Below the pieces are notes generated by a model. The model had not been told where the DNA came from. It ran no database searches and was given only the letters and a program-made list of their open reading frames with translations. The translations under genes and the position numbers were made by a program. Below, one piece after another: positions 42,986 through 52,313 of a stretch of 64,000 nt of DNA (the stretch's first letter is position 1; the number at the start of each line of letters is the position of its first letter). This stretch comes from Bacteroidales bacterium UBA4360 (lineage in GTDB: Bacteria > Bacteroidota > Bacteroidia > Bacteroidales > UBA932): positions 62,001 through 126,000 of the forward strand of contig DGSO01000019.1 in assembly GCA_002393945.1 (NCBI GenBank). The letters run 5' to 3'.

Positions 42986-43935
42986 ATTTTGATTTCTTTT
43001 CCGAATTTATTCCTACAGATATTACGGACATCCTCAATGGATGTGAATGCACCGGTTCCGCCGGAGGCTGTCGTGTTCACAGCGCCTGTGAGATTTCCTG
43101 TTTCCTGACATTCCTCGAGGGAAAGCCCCTTCACGAAAGCGGTGATGAAACCGGAGTTGAAACTGTCACCTGCGCCGATGGCATCGACCACATCCTCGTT
43201 AAGGAAGGCCGGGAGGAGTTTCATGCTTCCGTCCTTTCTGACGAGCAGGGACCCCTTTGACCCGCATTTCACCACCATGGCATTGCCAAGGTACGGCATC
43301 ACTGCCGATATTGCACTCTCGAGATCTTCCGTTCCGGTAAGTGCCATGAGCTCCTTCTCATTGGGCATGAAGATGGTTATCTTGGGCAGGACCTTCCTGA
43401 AATCCAGGGCCCACGTTTCCATGGGATCCCACTGCGTATCCAGGGAAACCGTAATTCCCTTTTCCTTTGCGAGGTCCAGGACCTTGTCAATGTCCCTGAG
43501 AAGGGCCGACTGCATGAAGAGGGATGAAAGATGAATGTGGGAGACCTCGTCAAACACTTTCTTGTCTATATCGGCAAAACCCATCACGTCCATCGCGCCC
43601 TGGTAGGTAAGGTTGGCACGGTCTTCTCCGTAATTCATGCAGATTGTGGCGCCGGTGGGCGTTTCGCCTTCGATCAGATAGGTGGTATCCACACCCTTGG
43701 CCTCAAGGGACGTGCGGACCAGATTGCCGAAGGAATCCTTCCCCACCATGCCCACAAAGCACACTTTGCTTCCAAGGGCAGATGCGTTTGCCGCAAAGAT
43801 GGCTGTAGAACTGCCAAGTGTAACATTCATGTCTTTTGCAAACTTCTCCTTGCCGATTTCCGGTTCCGACTCGATGCGGTTCAGGATAATGTCTACATTC
43901 AGTTCTCCGATGGCTGCGATATCAAAGTGTTTCAT
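42982..43935 (-). CDS. PfkB family carbohydrate kinase
   Basis: A 317-residue kinase with TLGSSTAIFAANASALGSKVCFVGMVGKDSFG near residue 40 and the catalytic DAIGAGDSFNSGF motif. It opens the minus-strand arm of the locus. The likely reaction is phosphorylation of tagatose 6-phosphate or of GalNAc/galactosamine itself; the second would explain how GalNAc is activated without a PTS. Sequence alone does not decide. The divergent DeoR regulator gene starts 143 bases away across an AT-rich region. Confidence 0.85.
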   Translation of the reverse strand: MKHFDIAAIGELNVDIILNRIESEPEIGKEKFAKDMNVTLGSSTAIFAANASALGSKVCFVGMVGKDSFGNLVRTSLEAKGVDTTYLIEGETPTGATICMNYGEDRANLTYQGAMDVMGFADIDKKVFDEVSHIHLSSLFMQSALLRDIDKVLDLAKEKGITVSLDTQWDPMETWALDFRKVLPKITIFMPNEKELMALTGTEDLESAISAVMPYLGNAMVVKCGSKGSLLVRKDGSMKLLPAFLNEDVVDAIGAGDSFNSGFITAFVKGLSLEECQETGNLTGAVNTTASGGTGAFTSIEDVRNICRNKFGKEIKI

Positions 43936-44016
43936 AACTGTGTAGTCTAATGCTACGAATATGGCAAAAATCCTCCATAAATCACATACTAAAACAACAT
44001 TTATTTTTAAAATAAC

Positions 44017-44031
44017 ATTTCGTTTTGTTTC
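44017..44031. promoter_or_regulatory. candidate DeoR-type operator
   Basis: ATTTCGTTTTGTTTC carries spaced TTTC/TTTG/TTTC repeats like those described for the E. coli AgaR operator (recalled consensus: MMTTTCRTTTYRTTTY). It overlaps the -33 element of the DeoR promoter, so binding would repress the regulator and possibly the divergent operon. Proposed, not tested. Confidence 0.45.
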
Positions 44032-44055
44032 ATATTGAAATATTACTTATATTTG
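44024..44055 (+). promoter_or_regulatory. full Bacteroidota promoter of the DeoR gene
   Basis: TTTG (44024-44027), 20 bases, then TATATTTG (44048-44055) matches both elements and the N19-21 spacing of the phylum consensus. The DeoR-family ATG follows at 44079. Confidence 0.7.
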
Positions 44056-44078
44056 CACCGCACTAAAACCTTATCATC

Positions 44079-44870
44079 ATGGACATATACAGCTCAGCAC
44101 AAGGCAGGCGTTCTTCCATACTCCAGAAAGTCAAGGAAGACTCCTCGGTGAATGTGACCGAACTCAGTAAAATATTTGGAGTTTCAGAGGTTACGATCAG
44201 AAAAGACCTTCGCATACTTGAAGACAGGAAACTGCTTCTAAGGGTGCACGGAGGCGCCATCGTCGGCGCAAAAGCACCTGCTCTTGAAGCGGAAGAACGG
44301 AACATCAACTTCAAGAAACTTGTCAACGCACGCGAGAAGGAAGCCATCGGCAGAGCTGCAGCCGCCCATATCAAAGAAGGCGATACGATCATCATAGACT
44401 CAGGGACTACGGCCCTTGAGATAGTGAAAAACCTTCAGAACTTCCAGGACCTGACAATTATCACCAACTCTATTACAGCCGCCACGGAAGCGCTTAAATA
44501 CAAGCGTTTTAAATTAATTTTAATAGGTGGCGCCGTAAGGGAATCGAGCCACTCCACGGTTGGCCCCCTGGCTGAATCCAACCTGAGAGTTCTGTATGGA
44601 GACAAACTATTCCTCGGCGTCGACTCATTCTCCGTGGAATCCGGACTCTCTACGCCCAGCGTGGAAGAAGCCAGTACAAACCAGGTAATGATAACCCGTG
44701 CACGTGAGGTCATTGCCGTATTTGACTCATCCAAAGTCAATAAAAGGGCTCTGGCATTCATTGCAGACGTTTCGAAAATCAATACCATCATAACAGACAA
44801 CCGCTTTCCTTCCAATGTAAAAAAGCAGCTAAAAGGATTGAAGGTGAACGTCGAAACAGTCCCAGTATAA
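44079..44870 (+). CDS. DeoR/GlpR family transcriptional regulator (AgaR-like)
   Basis: A 263-residue repressor. The winged helix-turn-helix is VNVTELSKIFGVSEVTIRKDLRILEDRKLLLRVHGGA (residues 22-59). The sugar-phosphate-sensing domain (DeoRC) has IIDSGTTALEIV, ITNSITAA and LIGGAVRESSHSTVGPLAE. It sits between the two arms of the GalNAc-type locus, as AgaR does in Proteobacteria, so galactosamine 6-phosphate or tagatose 6-phosphate may be the inducer, by inference. It is monocistronic: it has its own promoter and a terminator follows. Confidence 0.92.
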   Translation: MDIYSSAQGRRSSILQKVKEDSSVNVTELSKIFGVSEVTIRKDLRILEDRKLLLRVHGGAIVGAKAPALEAEERNINFKKLVNAREKEAIGRAAAAHIKEGDTIIIDSGTTALEIVKNLQNFQDLTIITNSITAATEALKYKRFKLILIGGAVRESSHSTVGPLAESNLRVLYGDKLFLGVDSFSVESGLSTPSVEEASTNQVMITRAREVIAVFDSSKVNKRALAFIADVSKINTIITDNRFPSNVKKQLKGLKVNVETVPV

Positions 44871-44929
44871 AAACGAAAGGGCACGAAATATTTTTTATTA
44901 TTTGATAAATCACTGATTAACAGCGCATT

Positions 44930-44965
44930 AAACGGGCAGACTTCGAGTTTGTCCGTTTTGTTTTT
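44930..44965 (+). terminator. rho-independent terminator of the DeoR gene
   Basis: A 12-base stem with two G-T pairs, AAACGGGCAGAC (44930-44941) and GTTTGTCCGTTT (44947-44958), with loop TTCGA. It is followed by TTTTGTTTTT. This separates the regulator from the agaS transcript. Confidence 0.8.
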
Positions 44966-45008
44966 GTAATTCCATCATCAAAAATCGAAACATTAAAATC
45001 ATTCTTTT

Positions 45009-45031
45009 TATATTTGCGTACTAACTTACGC
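45009..45031 (+). promoter_or_regulatory. -7 element and palindrome upstream of the agaS operon
   Basis: TATATTTG (45009-45016) matches TAnnTTTG. From its last base the sequence runs GCGTACTAACTTACGC (45016-45031), an imperfect palindrome covering the expected transcription start, five bases before the ATG at 45037. It may be a second regulator site. No -33 match was found at normal spacing, as is common for activated or repressed promoters. Confidence 0.5.
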
Positions 45032-45036
45032 TAATA

Positions 45037-46152
45037 ATGCCAGTATTACACACATACAAAGAAATCTTTCAGCAGCCCCACGTATGGTTGGAGGCTTATG
45101 AAATCATCCGTGGAAGAAAGGATGAAATTGCCACCTTCACGAGCAAATATCTGGAGCAGGGATACGAAATCGTACTCACGGGAGCCGGCACATCGGCATA
45201 TATAGGAGACGCACTGGAGACGGCACTGCACAATACCCCTTTCAGAGGTGCAAAGGCTATCGCCACCACCGATATCATCACAACTCCGTACATGTACTTC
45301 TCCAAGGACAGCAAGGTGCTTCTGGTGTCTTTCGGCCGCTCGGGGAATTCTCCCGAAAGCCTTGGTGCAGTAAAGGCCGTCAACAAGACAGCAGGCAGCG
45401 TCGCCCACATTTTCATCACCTGCAACGCAGAAGGAAAGATGGCCCTCACCAAGGCCGACAACATCCTCACCGTACTCCTGCCTCCTGAGACCAACGACCT
45501 CTCCCTGGCTATGACCAGCAGCTATTCCACAATGCTGCTTGCATGCTCGCTTATCGCCAATATCGACAGGATCGATGCCCAGAAAGAGTATATCGAAACC
45601 CTTTCGGCCTGTGTTTTCAAGGCCCTGTCCAAATACGAGGAAGACATCAAGAAAATTGCAGCACTCGATTTCAAGAGGGCTATCTTCCTTGGTTCCGGCC
45701 CGATGAAAGGCGTAGCTGAAGAATGCCGCCTCAAGCTTCAGGAACTCACAGACGGCGAGGTCATGTGCGCCTATGATTCTTTCCTCGGATTCCGTCATGG
45801 TCCCAAGGCGCTGGTCAACAGTGAGTCCCTGATGGTCTATCTGGTTTCTCCCAATCCCGACGTGCAGCGCTATGAAAAAGACCTCATCAATCAGGTGTGC
45901 GCCAACAATAAGGTAAAGGCTTCGGTAATCGTGTGCTTCGAAAAGCCTCAGATCGACCCCTCCTGCTATGACCTTTGCATTGAAACCGGCCTTCCAAGAG
46001 TAATGCCCGTCTGCTATGGATGCGTTTCATACGTATTCGTAGGTCAGCTTCTCGGGTATTTCAAATCGATTGAACGCGGGCTTTGCCCGGACAGCCCCTC
46101 CATTTCGGGAAATATCTCCCGCGTTGTCGAGGGTGTTACCTTATATATGTAA
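45037..46152 (+). CDS. agaS: SIS domain galactosamine-6-phosphate isomerase/deaminase, AgaS type
   Basis: A 371-residue cytoplasmic enzyme with two SIS domains. The first has VLTGAGTSAYIGDALE and LVSFGRSGNSPES (phosphosugar-binding serines); the second has FLGSGPMKGVAEECRLKLQELTDG and DSFLGFRHGPKALV. This full-length pattern matches AgaS, which converts galactosamine 6-phosphate to tagatose 6-phosphate with release of ammonia. It is the first gene of the plus-strand operon and the main evidence for GalNAc catabolism. No NagA-like deacetylase is seen in this window; it may be encoded elsewhere. Confidence 0.88.
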   Translation: MPVLHTYKEIFQQPHVWLEAYEIIRGRKDEIATFTSKYLEQGYEIVLTGAGTSAYIGDALETALHNTPFRGAKAIATTDIITTPYMYFSKDSKVLLVSFGRSGNSPESLGAVKAVNKTAGSVAHIFITCNAEGKMALTKADNILTVLLPPETNDLSLAMTSSYSTMLLACSLIANIDRIDAQKEYIETLSACVFKALSKYEEDIKKIAALDFKRAIFLGSGPMKGVAEECRLKLQELTDGEVMCAYDSFLGFRHGPKALVNSESLMVYLVSPNPDVQRYEKDLINQVCANNKVKASVIVCFEKPQIDPSCYDLCIETGLPRVMPVCYGCVSYVFVGQLLGYFKSIERGLCPDSPSISGNISRVVEGVTLYM

Positions 46153-46153
46153 T

Positions 46154-47380
46154 ATGAAAAAGACAGAACAACTTCTTCACCGTATCGACGAACTTCATGC
46201 GAAGACCGGAATCCCCCGCACCATCTTCGCAGCCTGCCCCAATTCCCCGGCGGTGATCAGGGCTTCCCTCCGTGCTGCAAAGCGCAACAATGCCCCTATA
46301 TATTTCGCAGCCACCCTCAACCAGGTAGACTGTGACGGCGGCTATACAGGGATGACCCAGGAAGAATTTGTGCGCACCGTGCGTTTCGAAACGGAACGCG
46401 TAAACTTCACCGGTCCCGTCATCATCGCCATCGACCACGGCGGTCCCTGGCTCAAGGACAAGCAAAGGACAGAAAAATGGAGCGTGGAAGACGCCATGAA
46501 CGGCGTAAAGAAATCCTTCGAAGCCGCTGTCCTCGCCGGATATGACCTCATCCACGTAGACCCCACCGTAGACATCAATGTTCCCAAAGGGGAAATCATC
46601 GATATTCATCTGGTAGCAGAACGCACCGCGGAACTCATCGCCCACACGGAAGCCTTCAGAAAGGCCCACGGCATAGCGCCTATTTCTTATGAGGTGGGTA
46701 CGGAGGAGGTTCACGGCGGCCTTGCAGATGAAACCACATTTGACACTTTCATAAGTGAATTGAAAAAAAGGTTAATGGTTGCAGGACTTGACGACGTCTG
46801 GCCTTGCTTCATTGTAGGAAAGGTTGGCACCGACCTTGACACCACCCTCTTCGACACTGAAGTGGCCAGACGCCTCACGTCCAAGGTACGCCCGCTTGGA
46901 AGCTACATCAAGGGTCATTATACCGACGATGTAGAGAATCCGGAGCAGTATCCGCTCTGCGGAATGGGCGCCGCAAACGTAGGACCGGAATTCACAATCA
47001 GCGAATACAGGGCTCTGTGCGAACTGGAAGAGCTTGAGAAGAAGTTTGAGGCCGAAGGCCGCGTAGCCGTCCTTTCCCACATGAAGGAAATCCTCCTGGA
47101 GGAGGTCCATGCCTCCCACCGTTGGGAAAAATGGCTGCACGAAGACGAGAAAGGCCTCGACCTTCACCAGCTCACTCCTGAACGCCAGGACTGGATTGTC
47201 GCAACCTGCTGCCGCTACATCTGGCAGCAGCCCCGCCCCCTTGCCGCACGCGGCACGCTCTACGCCAACCTCACAAGGATTGGAATCGACGCGGAAGAAA
47301 TCGTCCTGGGCAGAATTGAAAGGGACATGGACAAGTACTTCCGCGCATTCAACCTCATAGGGCTTAACGACCTGCTATAA
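46154..47380 (+). CDS. class II D-tagatose-bisphosphate aldolase non-catalytic subunit-like protein (GatZ/KbaZ/AgaZ family)
   Basis: A 408-residue protein with FAACPNSPAVIRASLRAA, YFAATLNQVDCDGGYTGMT, IIAIDHGGPWLKD and YEVGTEEVHGGL, all typical of the GatZ/KbaZ family. It was first described as a partner of the catalytic aldolase subunit (GatY/KbaY), which is not in this window; other authors propose that AgaZ acts as tagatose 6-phosphate kinase, and some stand-alone relatives have, as I recall, hexulose 6-phosphate 4-epimerase activity. Its role here is thus open. It starts one base after agaS. An upstream in-frame start at 46070 lies inside agaS and is rejected. Confidence 0.85.
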   Translation: MKKTEQLLHRIDELHAKTGIPRTIFAACPNSPAVIRASLRAAKRNNAPIYFAATLNQVDCDGGYTGMTQEEFVRTVRFETERVNFTGPVIIAIDHGGPWLKDKQRTEKWSVEDAMNGVKKSFEAAVLAGYDLIHVDPTVDINVPKGEIIDIHLVAERTAELIAHTEAFRKAHGIAPISYEVGTEEVHGGLADETTFDTFISELKKRLMVAGLDDVWPCFIVGKVGTDLDTTLFDTEVARRLTSKVRPLGSYIKGHYTDDVENPEQYPLCGMGAANVGPEFTISEYRALCELEELEKKFEAEGRVAVLSHMKEILLEEVHASHRWEKWLHEDEKGLDLHQLTPERQDWIVATCCRYIWQQPRPLAARGTLYANLTRIGIDAEEIVLGRIERDMDKYFRAFNLIGLNDLL

Positions 47381-47406
47381 ACTATAACCAAAATAAAACC
47401 TCACCA

Positions 47407-50400
47407 ATGAAAAATTCACTCCTCCGCATGGCAGCAATCTGTGCAATGCTCACAATTGCACAGATTGCCTTTGCCCAGAAGATTACCGTTACCGGCCAGG
47501 TCCTGGACGCAAGTGACGGACAGCCCCTGATCGGAGCCGGAGTGATCCCCTCCACCGGAGGCGGCACCATCACCGACTACGAAGGCAAGTACGTGTTAAA
47601 GGTGGAAAAGGACGCAAGCCTCACCTTCAGCACGCTTGGCTACATCTCCGTCACGGAAGCCATAAACGGCCGCACCGTGATCAATGTATCCCTCTCCCCT
47701 GATTCGGAAGCACTTGAAGAAGTTGTGGTCCTGGGTTACACAACCCAGAAAAAGGCCGAACTTTCAAGTGCCGTTGTAACGATGAGCGGCGAAAAACTCC
47801 GCGATGTAAGTACCTCTGACGTTGGTAACATGCTTCAAGGCAAAGTGGCCGGCGTGGTAGTCATGAACGGCTCCGGACAGCCTGGAGACAACGCCGACAT
47901 CCGAATCCGCGGTACCGGTTCAATTACCGCGGGTGCAGGACCTCTCTACGTTGTTGACGGTGTTGCCGGCGGCTCTTTCAACCCTAACGATATCGAAACC
48001 CTCACTGTCCTTAAGGACGCTTCCGCTACCGCACTTTACGGTGCTGCGGCATCAGGCGGCGTCATTGTGGTTACTACCAAGAGCGGCGGATCCGACAAGA
48101 CATCTGTTGAGTTCAAGGCCAGCGGCGGTATAAAGAAGGCTCTCACAGGCCCCTTCCGTCCCATGAACTCAGAAGAACTCTATTACTACACAGAGTCCAT
48201 GTACTCACAGGCATTGTTCAACCTAAAGTATCCCGAGACCCTTCTCGATCAGGACTTTGACTGGATGAACAACTGCTTCAAGCTTGGTAATGTTCAGGAC
48301 TATTATCTCTCCGCCTCCGGCAAATCCGGCAAGGTCAGCTATTTTGTCAGTGCCGACCATTACAACGAAAAAGGTACTCTCATCAACACCAATTTCAAAA
48401 AGACCTCGGCCCGAATGAACCTTTCTATCCCCATTACTGACAGGCTGAGCATGTCCATGAGGCTGAGTTATGCGAAATCATATGATCAGGGAACTTCTTC
48501 CTGGCGCACACTGGAGTATTCCTACTATGCAATGCCCTGGGATGTCCCTTACGTGATGGAGCAGGACGAGAACGGCAACTGGCATTCTACCGGACAATAC
48601 ATTTACATGGATGGAAAGGTACGTTCCGACAACTACGGCGGCGGAGTATGGTGGACACAGAACCCGTCCAACGTGCTTCACAGTGAAAGTTACAACTATT
48701 CCAAGGGACACGGTGAAAGCCTCACTGGAGACCTACAGCTTGTCTGGAATGTAACCGACTGGCTCACCCTTACTTCCATGAACCGTTATGACACATCCAA
48801 TTCTTTCTACGAGTTTTATGGAGACCCGCGCACTTATGATTATGCCACCAATGGCGGCAGCCTTGAAAACAGCAACGGCGAATGGAACGGCTGGGGCACA
48901 ACAAACCTTGCCAAGTTCCATAAAACTTTCGGAGACCATGATGTGAACGCTACGGCTGGTTGGGAATACGGCGAAGGCTACTCCCGCAGCATGGGCGCCT
49001 CCGGCCAGAAGTTCCCTGTAGGACAGCGCTCCCTTTCGAATACTGTAATGTCCGGAATCAGCGGCAGTGATTATCACTCCCGTTCATGGGCGCTGCTGGC
49101 ACAGGCGCAGTATTCCTACCTTGGCAAGTACATTGCAACGGCCTCAATCCGCTACGACGAAAGCTATAAGTTCGGCCCGAATAACCGCGGCGGTTTCTTC
49201 CCCGGCGCTTCGGCGGCCTGGATTATTTCCAAGGAAGACTTCATGAAGAACAGCCCCCTTTCTTTCCTCAAACTCCGCGTGGGTTACGGTAAGACAGGTA
49301 ACGACAACATTCCCGCTTTCCAGTATCAGGATACTTTCTCCCTGAGCGCACAGTACGACGGCATCAAGACCGCCATACTTGAACGCATGGCCAATCCGAA
49401 CCTAGGCTGGGAAGAAGCTTATATGGCCAGCCTCGGTGTGGATGCCACCCTGAACAAGAACTGGAACTTCACAATCGACCTTTACAATACCGTAAACAGC
49501 AAGATTCTCCTTGAATCCCCCATGTCTCCCTCAACAGGCTTCTTCGCTGTCATGGACAATGTGGGCAAGGTGCGCAACAGGGGTATAGAATTTGCCGTGG
49601 ACGGCAATATCATGAGGAATTCTGATTTCAGCTGGGATATCGGGTTCAACCTGGGTCTCAACAAAAACCGCGTCCTGGAACTTCCAGAACACGCTGATAT
49701 CGTAATGAACCGCGGCGATGTGAACCAGATCATCCGCGAGGGCGAGGACGTCTACAGTTGGTACATGCCCAAGTGGCTTGGCGTAGACCCTGAAAACGGC
49801 CTTCCCATGTGGGAGACCTTCTCCCCGGAACTTGACGAAGCCGGCAATCCCGTTTATTACATTGATGCCGATGGCAATGCACAGGCAAAGATGAAAAGCG
49901 GCGTCACCAATATGTACACTGCTGCTCCTCAGCAGCTTGTGGGGACGGCCTCACCCGCATTCAGCGGCGGTCTGAACACCTCCATCCGTTGGAAAAACTT
50001 CATGCTCTCCGCTAACGGGAATTTCGTTGTCGGCAACAAGATTTACAACAAGAACCGCGAGCAGATGGATTCTGACGGTGCTTACACCGGCCTGAACCAG
50101 ATGTCCATCAACAACGGCCTTGGCTGGGTCCGCTGGGATGAATATGATGAAAGCACTTGGGATATTGCTACACATCCCGCCCTTCTGGCAGCCAGGTCCG
50201 ACGGTTCCAACAGCACATCTTCCCGTTATCTTGAAGACGGCAGTTTCTTCCGTCTTAGGAATGTAACTCTGTCCTACATGATTCCCCAAACCCTCCTGAA
50301 GAAGATTAATATCTCTGACAGCCGGGTATACATATCTGCAGACAACCTCCTCACCTTATCAAGGTTCTCCGGAATGGATCCCGAAGTACGTCTGGACGGA

Positions 50401-50484
50401 GACACATATCATCACGCCGGACTCTATTCCAGCAACTATCCTGTTCCGATGTCCATTGTGCTTGGTATTGACGTCAAATTCTAA
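47407..50484 (+). CDS. SusC/RagA-type TonB-dependent outer-membrane importer (GalNAc-type locus)
   Basis: A 1025-residue importer. The signal peptide ends at IAFAQ. The regulatory domain (VTGQVLDASDGQPLIGAGV, residues 25-105) is followed by the plug (MLQGKVAGVVV, IRIRGTGSITAGAGPLYVVDG, VLKDASATALYGAAASGGVIVVTTK) and barrel, ending VPMSIVLGIDVKF. No STN domain is present. It lies 26 bases after the GatZ-type gene with no terminator between, so metabolism and uptake genes are probably cotranscribed. Partner SusD follows directly. Confidence 0.96.
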   Translation: MKNSLLRMAAICAMLTIAQIAFAQKITVTGQVLDASDGQPLIGAGVIPSTGGGTITDYEGKYVLKVEKDASLTFSTLGYISVTEAINGRTVINVSLSPDSEALEEVVVLGYTTQKKAELSSAVVTMSGEKLRDVSTSDVGNMLQGKVAGVVVMNGSGQPGDNADIRIRGTGSITAGAGPLYVVDGVAGGSFNPNDIETLTVLKDASATALYGAAASGGVIVVTTKSGGSDKTSVEFKASGGIKKALTGPFRPMNSEELYYYTESMYSQALFNLKYPETLLDQDFDWMNNCFKLGNVQDYYLSASGKSGKVSYFVSADHYNEKGTLINTNFKKTSARMNLSIPITDRLSMSMRLSYAKSYDQGTSSWRTLEYSYYAMPWDVPYVMEQDENGNWHSTGQYIYMDGKVRSDNYGGGVWWTQNPSNVLHSESYNYSKGHGESLTGDLQLVWNVTDWLTLTSMNRYDTSNSFYEFYGDPRTYDYATNGGSLENSNGEWNGWGTTNLAKFHKTFGDHDVNATAGWEYGEGYSRSMGASGQKFPVGQRSLSNTVMSGISGSDYHSRSWALLAQAQYSYLGKYIATASIRYDESYKFGPNNRGGFFPGASAAWIISKEDFMKNSPLSFLKLRVGYGKTGNDNIPAFQYQDTFSLSAQYDGIKTAILERMANPNLGWEEAYMASLGVDATLNKNWNFTIDLYNTVNSKILLESPMSPSTGFFAVMDNVGKVRNRGIEFAVDGNIMRNSDFSWDIGFNLGLNKNRVLELPEHADIVMNRGDVNQIIREGEDVYSWYMPKWLGVDPENGLPMWETFSPELDEAGNPVYYIDADGNAQAKMKSGVTNMYTAAPQQLVGTASPAFSGGLNTSIRWKNFMLSANGNFVVGNKIYNKNREQMDSDGAYTGLNQMSINNGLGWVRWDEYDESTWDIATHPALLAARSDGSNSTSSRYLEDGSFFRLRNVTLSYMIPQTLLKKINISDSRVYISADNLLTLSRFSGMDPEVRLDGDTYHHAGLYSSNYPVPMSIVLGIDVKF

Positions 50485-50498
50485 AAATGAACGCTATT

Positions 50499-52265
50499 AT
50501 GAAAAAGATATTTATAATCGCATTAGCAGCAATTGCACTGGCGTCATGTAACATGGATTTCTACTCCTCAGACTCCATGACATCGGCCCAGCTCGCTACC
50601 AACCCATCCTCTGCTGTATATACAACGGACGGCATATACTCCCTGCTTCAGGACAAGATTGCCTATAAGGGGCAGAGCGGCGGAGAAAGCGGCAACTATT
50701 ATATCCGTCACTATTTCCAGCTGGCAGAGCTTCGCGGCGACAACGTGACCGTTTCCGGAAAATCGGAAGACCCCTTCACCGATGCATACATGTATGCAGA
50801 GAAGCCCACGACCAAGAACATTTACTATACTTGGTGGATTGCATACAAAATCATCAACGCCGCAAATTCAAATATTGAGGCAATCACCCCCGGAGCTACT
50901 GCTTTGAGTGATCATCTGCTTGGAGAGAACTATTTCTTCCGCGCAATGATGCACTTCCACCTTGTCACTCTGTTCTCCATGCCTTACGTGCAGGGACGTG
51001 ACAACCCGGGTGTGGTGCTACGCCAGAGTCTGGATATCTCCTCAACAAAGCGCGCCACCGTAGGCGAAATATACGATGCAGTAGTCGCAGACCTCATCAA
51101 GGCTCAGACCTATCTTGCAAACGGAGAAAATGAGAGAATCAAAGCCGGCAGCAAGATTTATGTGAGTCTTGATGCAGCCACCGCCCTTCTCTCCCGAGTA
51201 TACCTCTATATGGGAAAGAATGACGAATGCATCCAGGAGTGCAACAAGTTGCTTGATCACGCTCCCGCATCCGTCACCGCAGGCTATGATTTCGCCGACT
51301 ATCCCACCCATACGTATGACCACCCTGAAACAATCTGGTGCCTGCGTCTGGACCAGAATCACGAATGGGCCAGTTCAAGTGCCGAGGCTTCGATTGCCTC
51401 CATGTACATCAAGGATGGTAACGGCTGGGGAGAGCATTACTGGAGGGAAGACCTCATAGACAACTTCCGCCGCTATCCTGAAGACAAGCGCTTTAACGCC
51501 TACTTCAGAATGCCCGAATATCCTGGACAGGGCTATGCAGACACTCCCAAGGTAACGGTAGTGTTCCCTATCAAGACAAACGACAAGTCCAATTCATGCT
51601 CTGACGGATTTGCCGCGGACTGCACAAAGAAAGCAGACGGCTCTGTGGATTTCACGTACATGAGCAAGAAGTATACGGCGGTTCCCTCCGTGGTTAACAC
51701 CTATACTGAATACTACGTGGAAGATGCCGGCTTCCCCGGAATGAAAACCGACGGCAAAGCCCGCGTCTACATCCGTCCCAACATCACCCGCAAGAGCGGT
51801 ATCCGAAACAACATGGGCGGTGACTACATGATTTATTACTGCAGCAAATTCAGCTATCAGGACGGCCTTCCCATGATGACTTCTCCGGTATTCCTCCGCT
51901 GGGGAGAAGTTGTCCTGAACCGTGCCGAGGCTTATGCAAAGACAAATCAGAACAAACTTGCTCTTGACGACGTGAACACCATCCGCAAGCGTGCCGGACT
52001 TTCCGGAGACGCCCTGATGACTGAAGCGAACATCGGCGCACGTGGCTATGCAAGCGTCCTTGACTGCGTCCTTGACGAACGCCGCCGTGAACTTTGCTAC
52101 GAAGGACACCGCATGTTCGACGTCTTCCGCAACAATCTTCCCATGGACCGCCGCTTTGTTGGTTGCCATGACTGGGAAATCATGCAGCCCAACGACCCCC
52201 GCATCGCTCTTCTCCTCCCTCTGGACGAGATCAATTCAAGCGGAATCCCCCAGAATGCAAGATAG
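50499..52265 (+). CDS. SusD/RagB family surface nutrient-binding lipoprotein (GalNAc-type locus)
   Basis: A 588-residue lipoprotein (AIALASC lipobox). SusD features are YKIINAANSNIEAI, LLGENYFFRAMMHFHLVTLFSMPY, DLIKAQTYL, ALLSRVYLYMGKNDECIQECNKLL and the C-terminal LALDDVNTIRKRAGL, VLDERRRELCYEGHRMFDVFRN and LLPLDEINSSGIPQN. Start ATG 50499 is preferred because it begins the classical MKKIFIIAL signal; an in-frame ATG four codons earlier (50487) is possible. It overlaps nothing and is followed by 48 bases, then a DOMON-type lipoprotein. Confidence 0.94.
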   Translation: MKKIFIIALAAIALASCNMDFYSSDSMTSAQLATNPSSAVYTTDGIYSLLQDKIAYKGQSGGESGNYYIRHYFQLAELRGDNVTVSGKSEDPFTDAYMYAEKPTTKNIYYTWWIAYKIINAANSNIEAITPGATALSDHLLGENYFFRAMMHFHLVTLFSMPYVQGRDNPGVVLRQSLDISSTKRATVGEIYDAVVADLIKAQTYLANGENERIKAGSKIYVSLDAATALLSRVYLYMGKNDECIQECNKLLDHAPASVTAGYDFADYPTHTYDHPETIWCLRLDQNHEWASSSAEASIASMYIKDGNGWGEHYWREDLIDNFRRYPEDKRFNAYFRMPEYPGQGYADTPKVTVVFPIKTNDKSNSCSDGFAADCTKKADGSVDFTYMSKKYTAVPSVVNTYTEYYVEDAGFPGMKTDGKARVYIRPNITRKSGIRNNMGGDYMIYYCSKFSYQDGLPMMTSPVFLRWGEVVLNRAEAYAKTNQNKLALDDVNTIRKRAGLSGDALMTEANIGARGYASVLDCVLDERRRELCYEGHRMFDVFRNNLPMDRRFVGCHDWEIMQPNDPRIALLLPLDEINSSGIPQNAR

Positions 52266-52313
52266 ATAAATTCCACACAAAACCATTTATTAACCTTTTA
52301 ATTCTTTAACACC

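Noticed and set aside
44952..44967. CGTTTTGTTT resembling the DeoR-type site
   Set aside because: The bases are the right arm and T-run of the hairpin at 44930-44958, so a terminator explains them.
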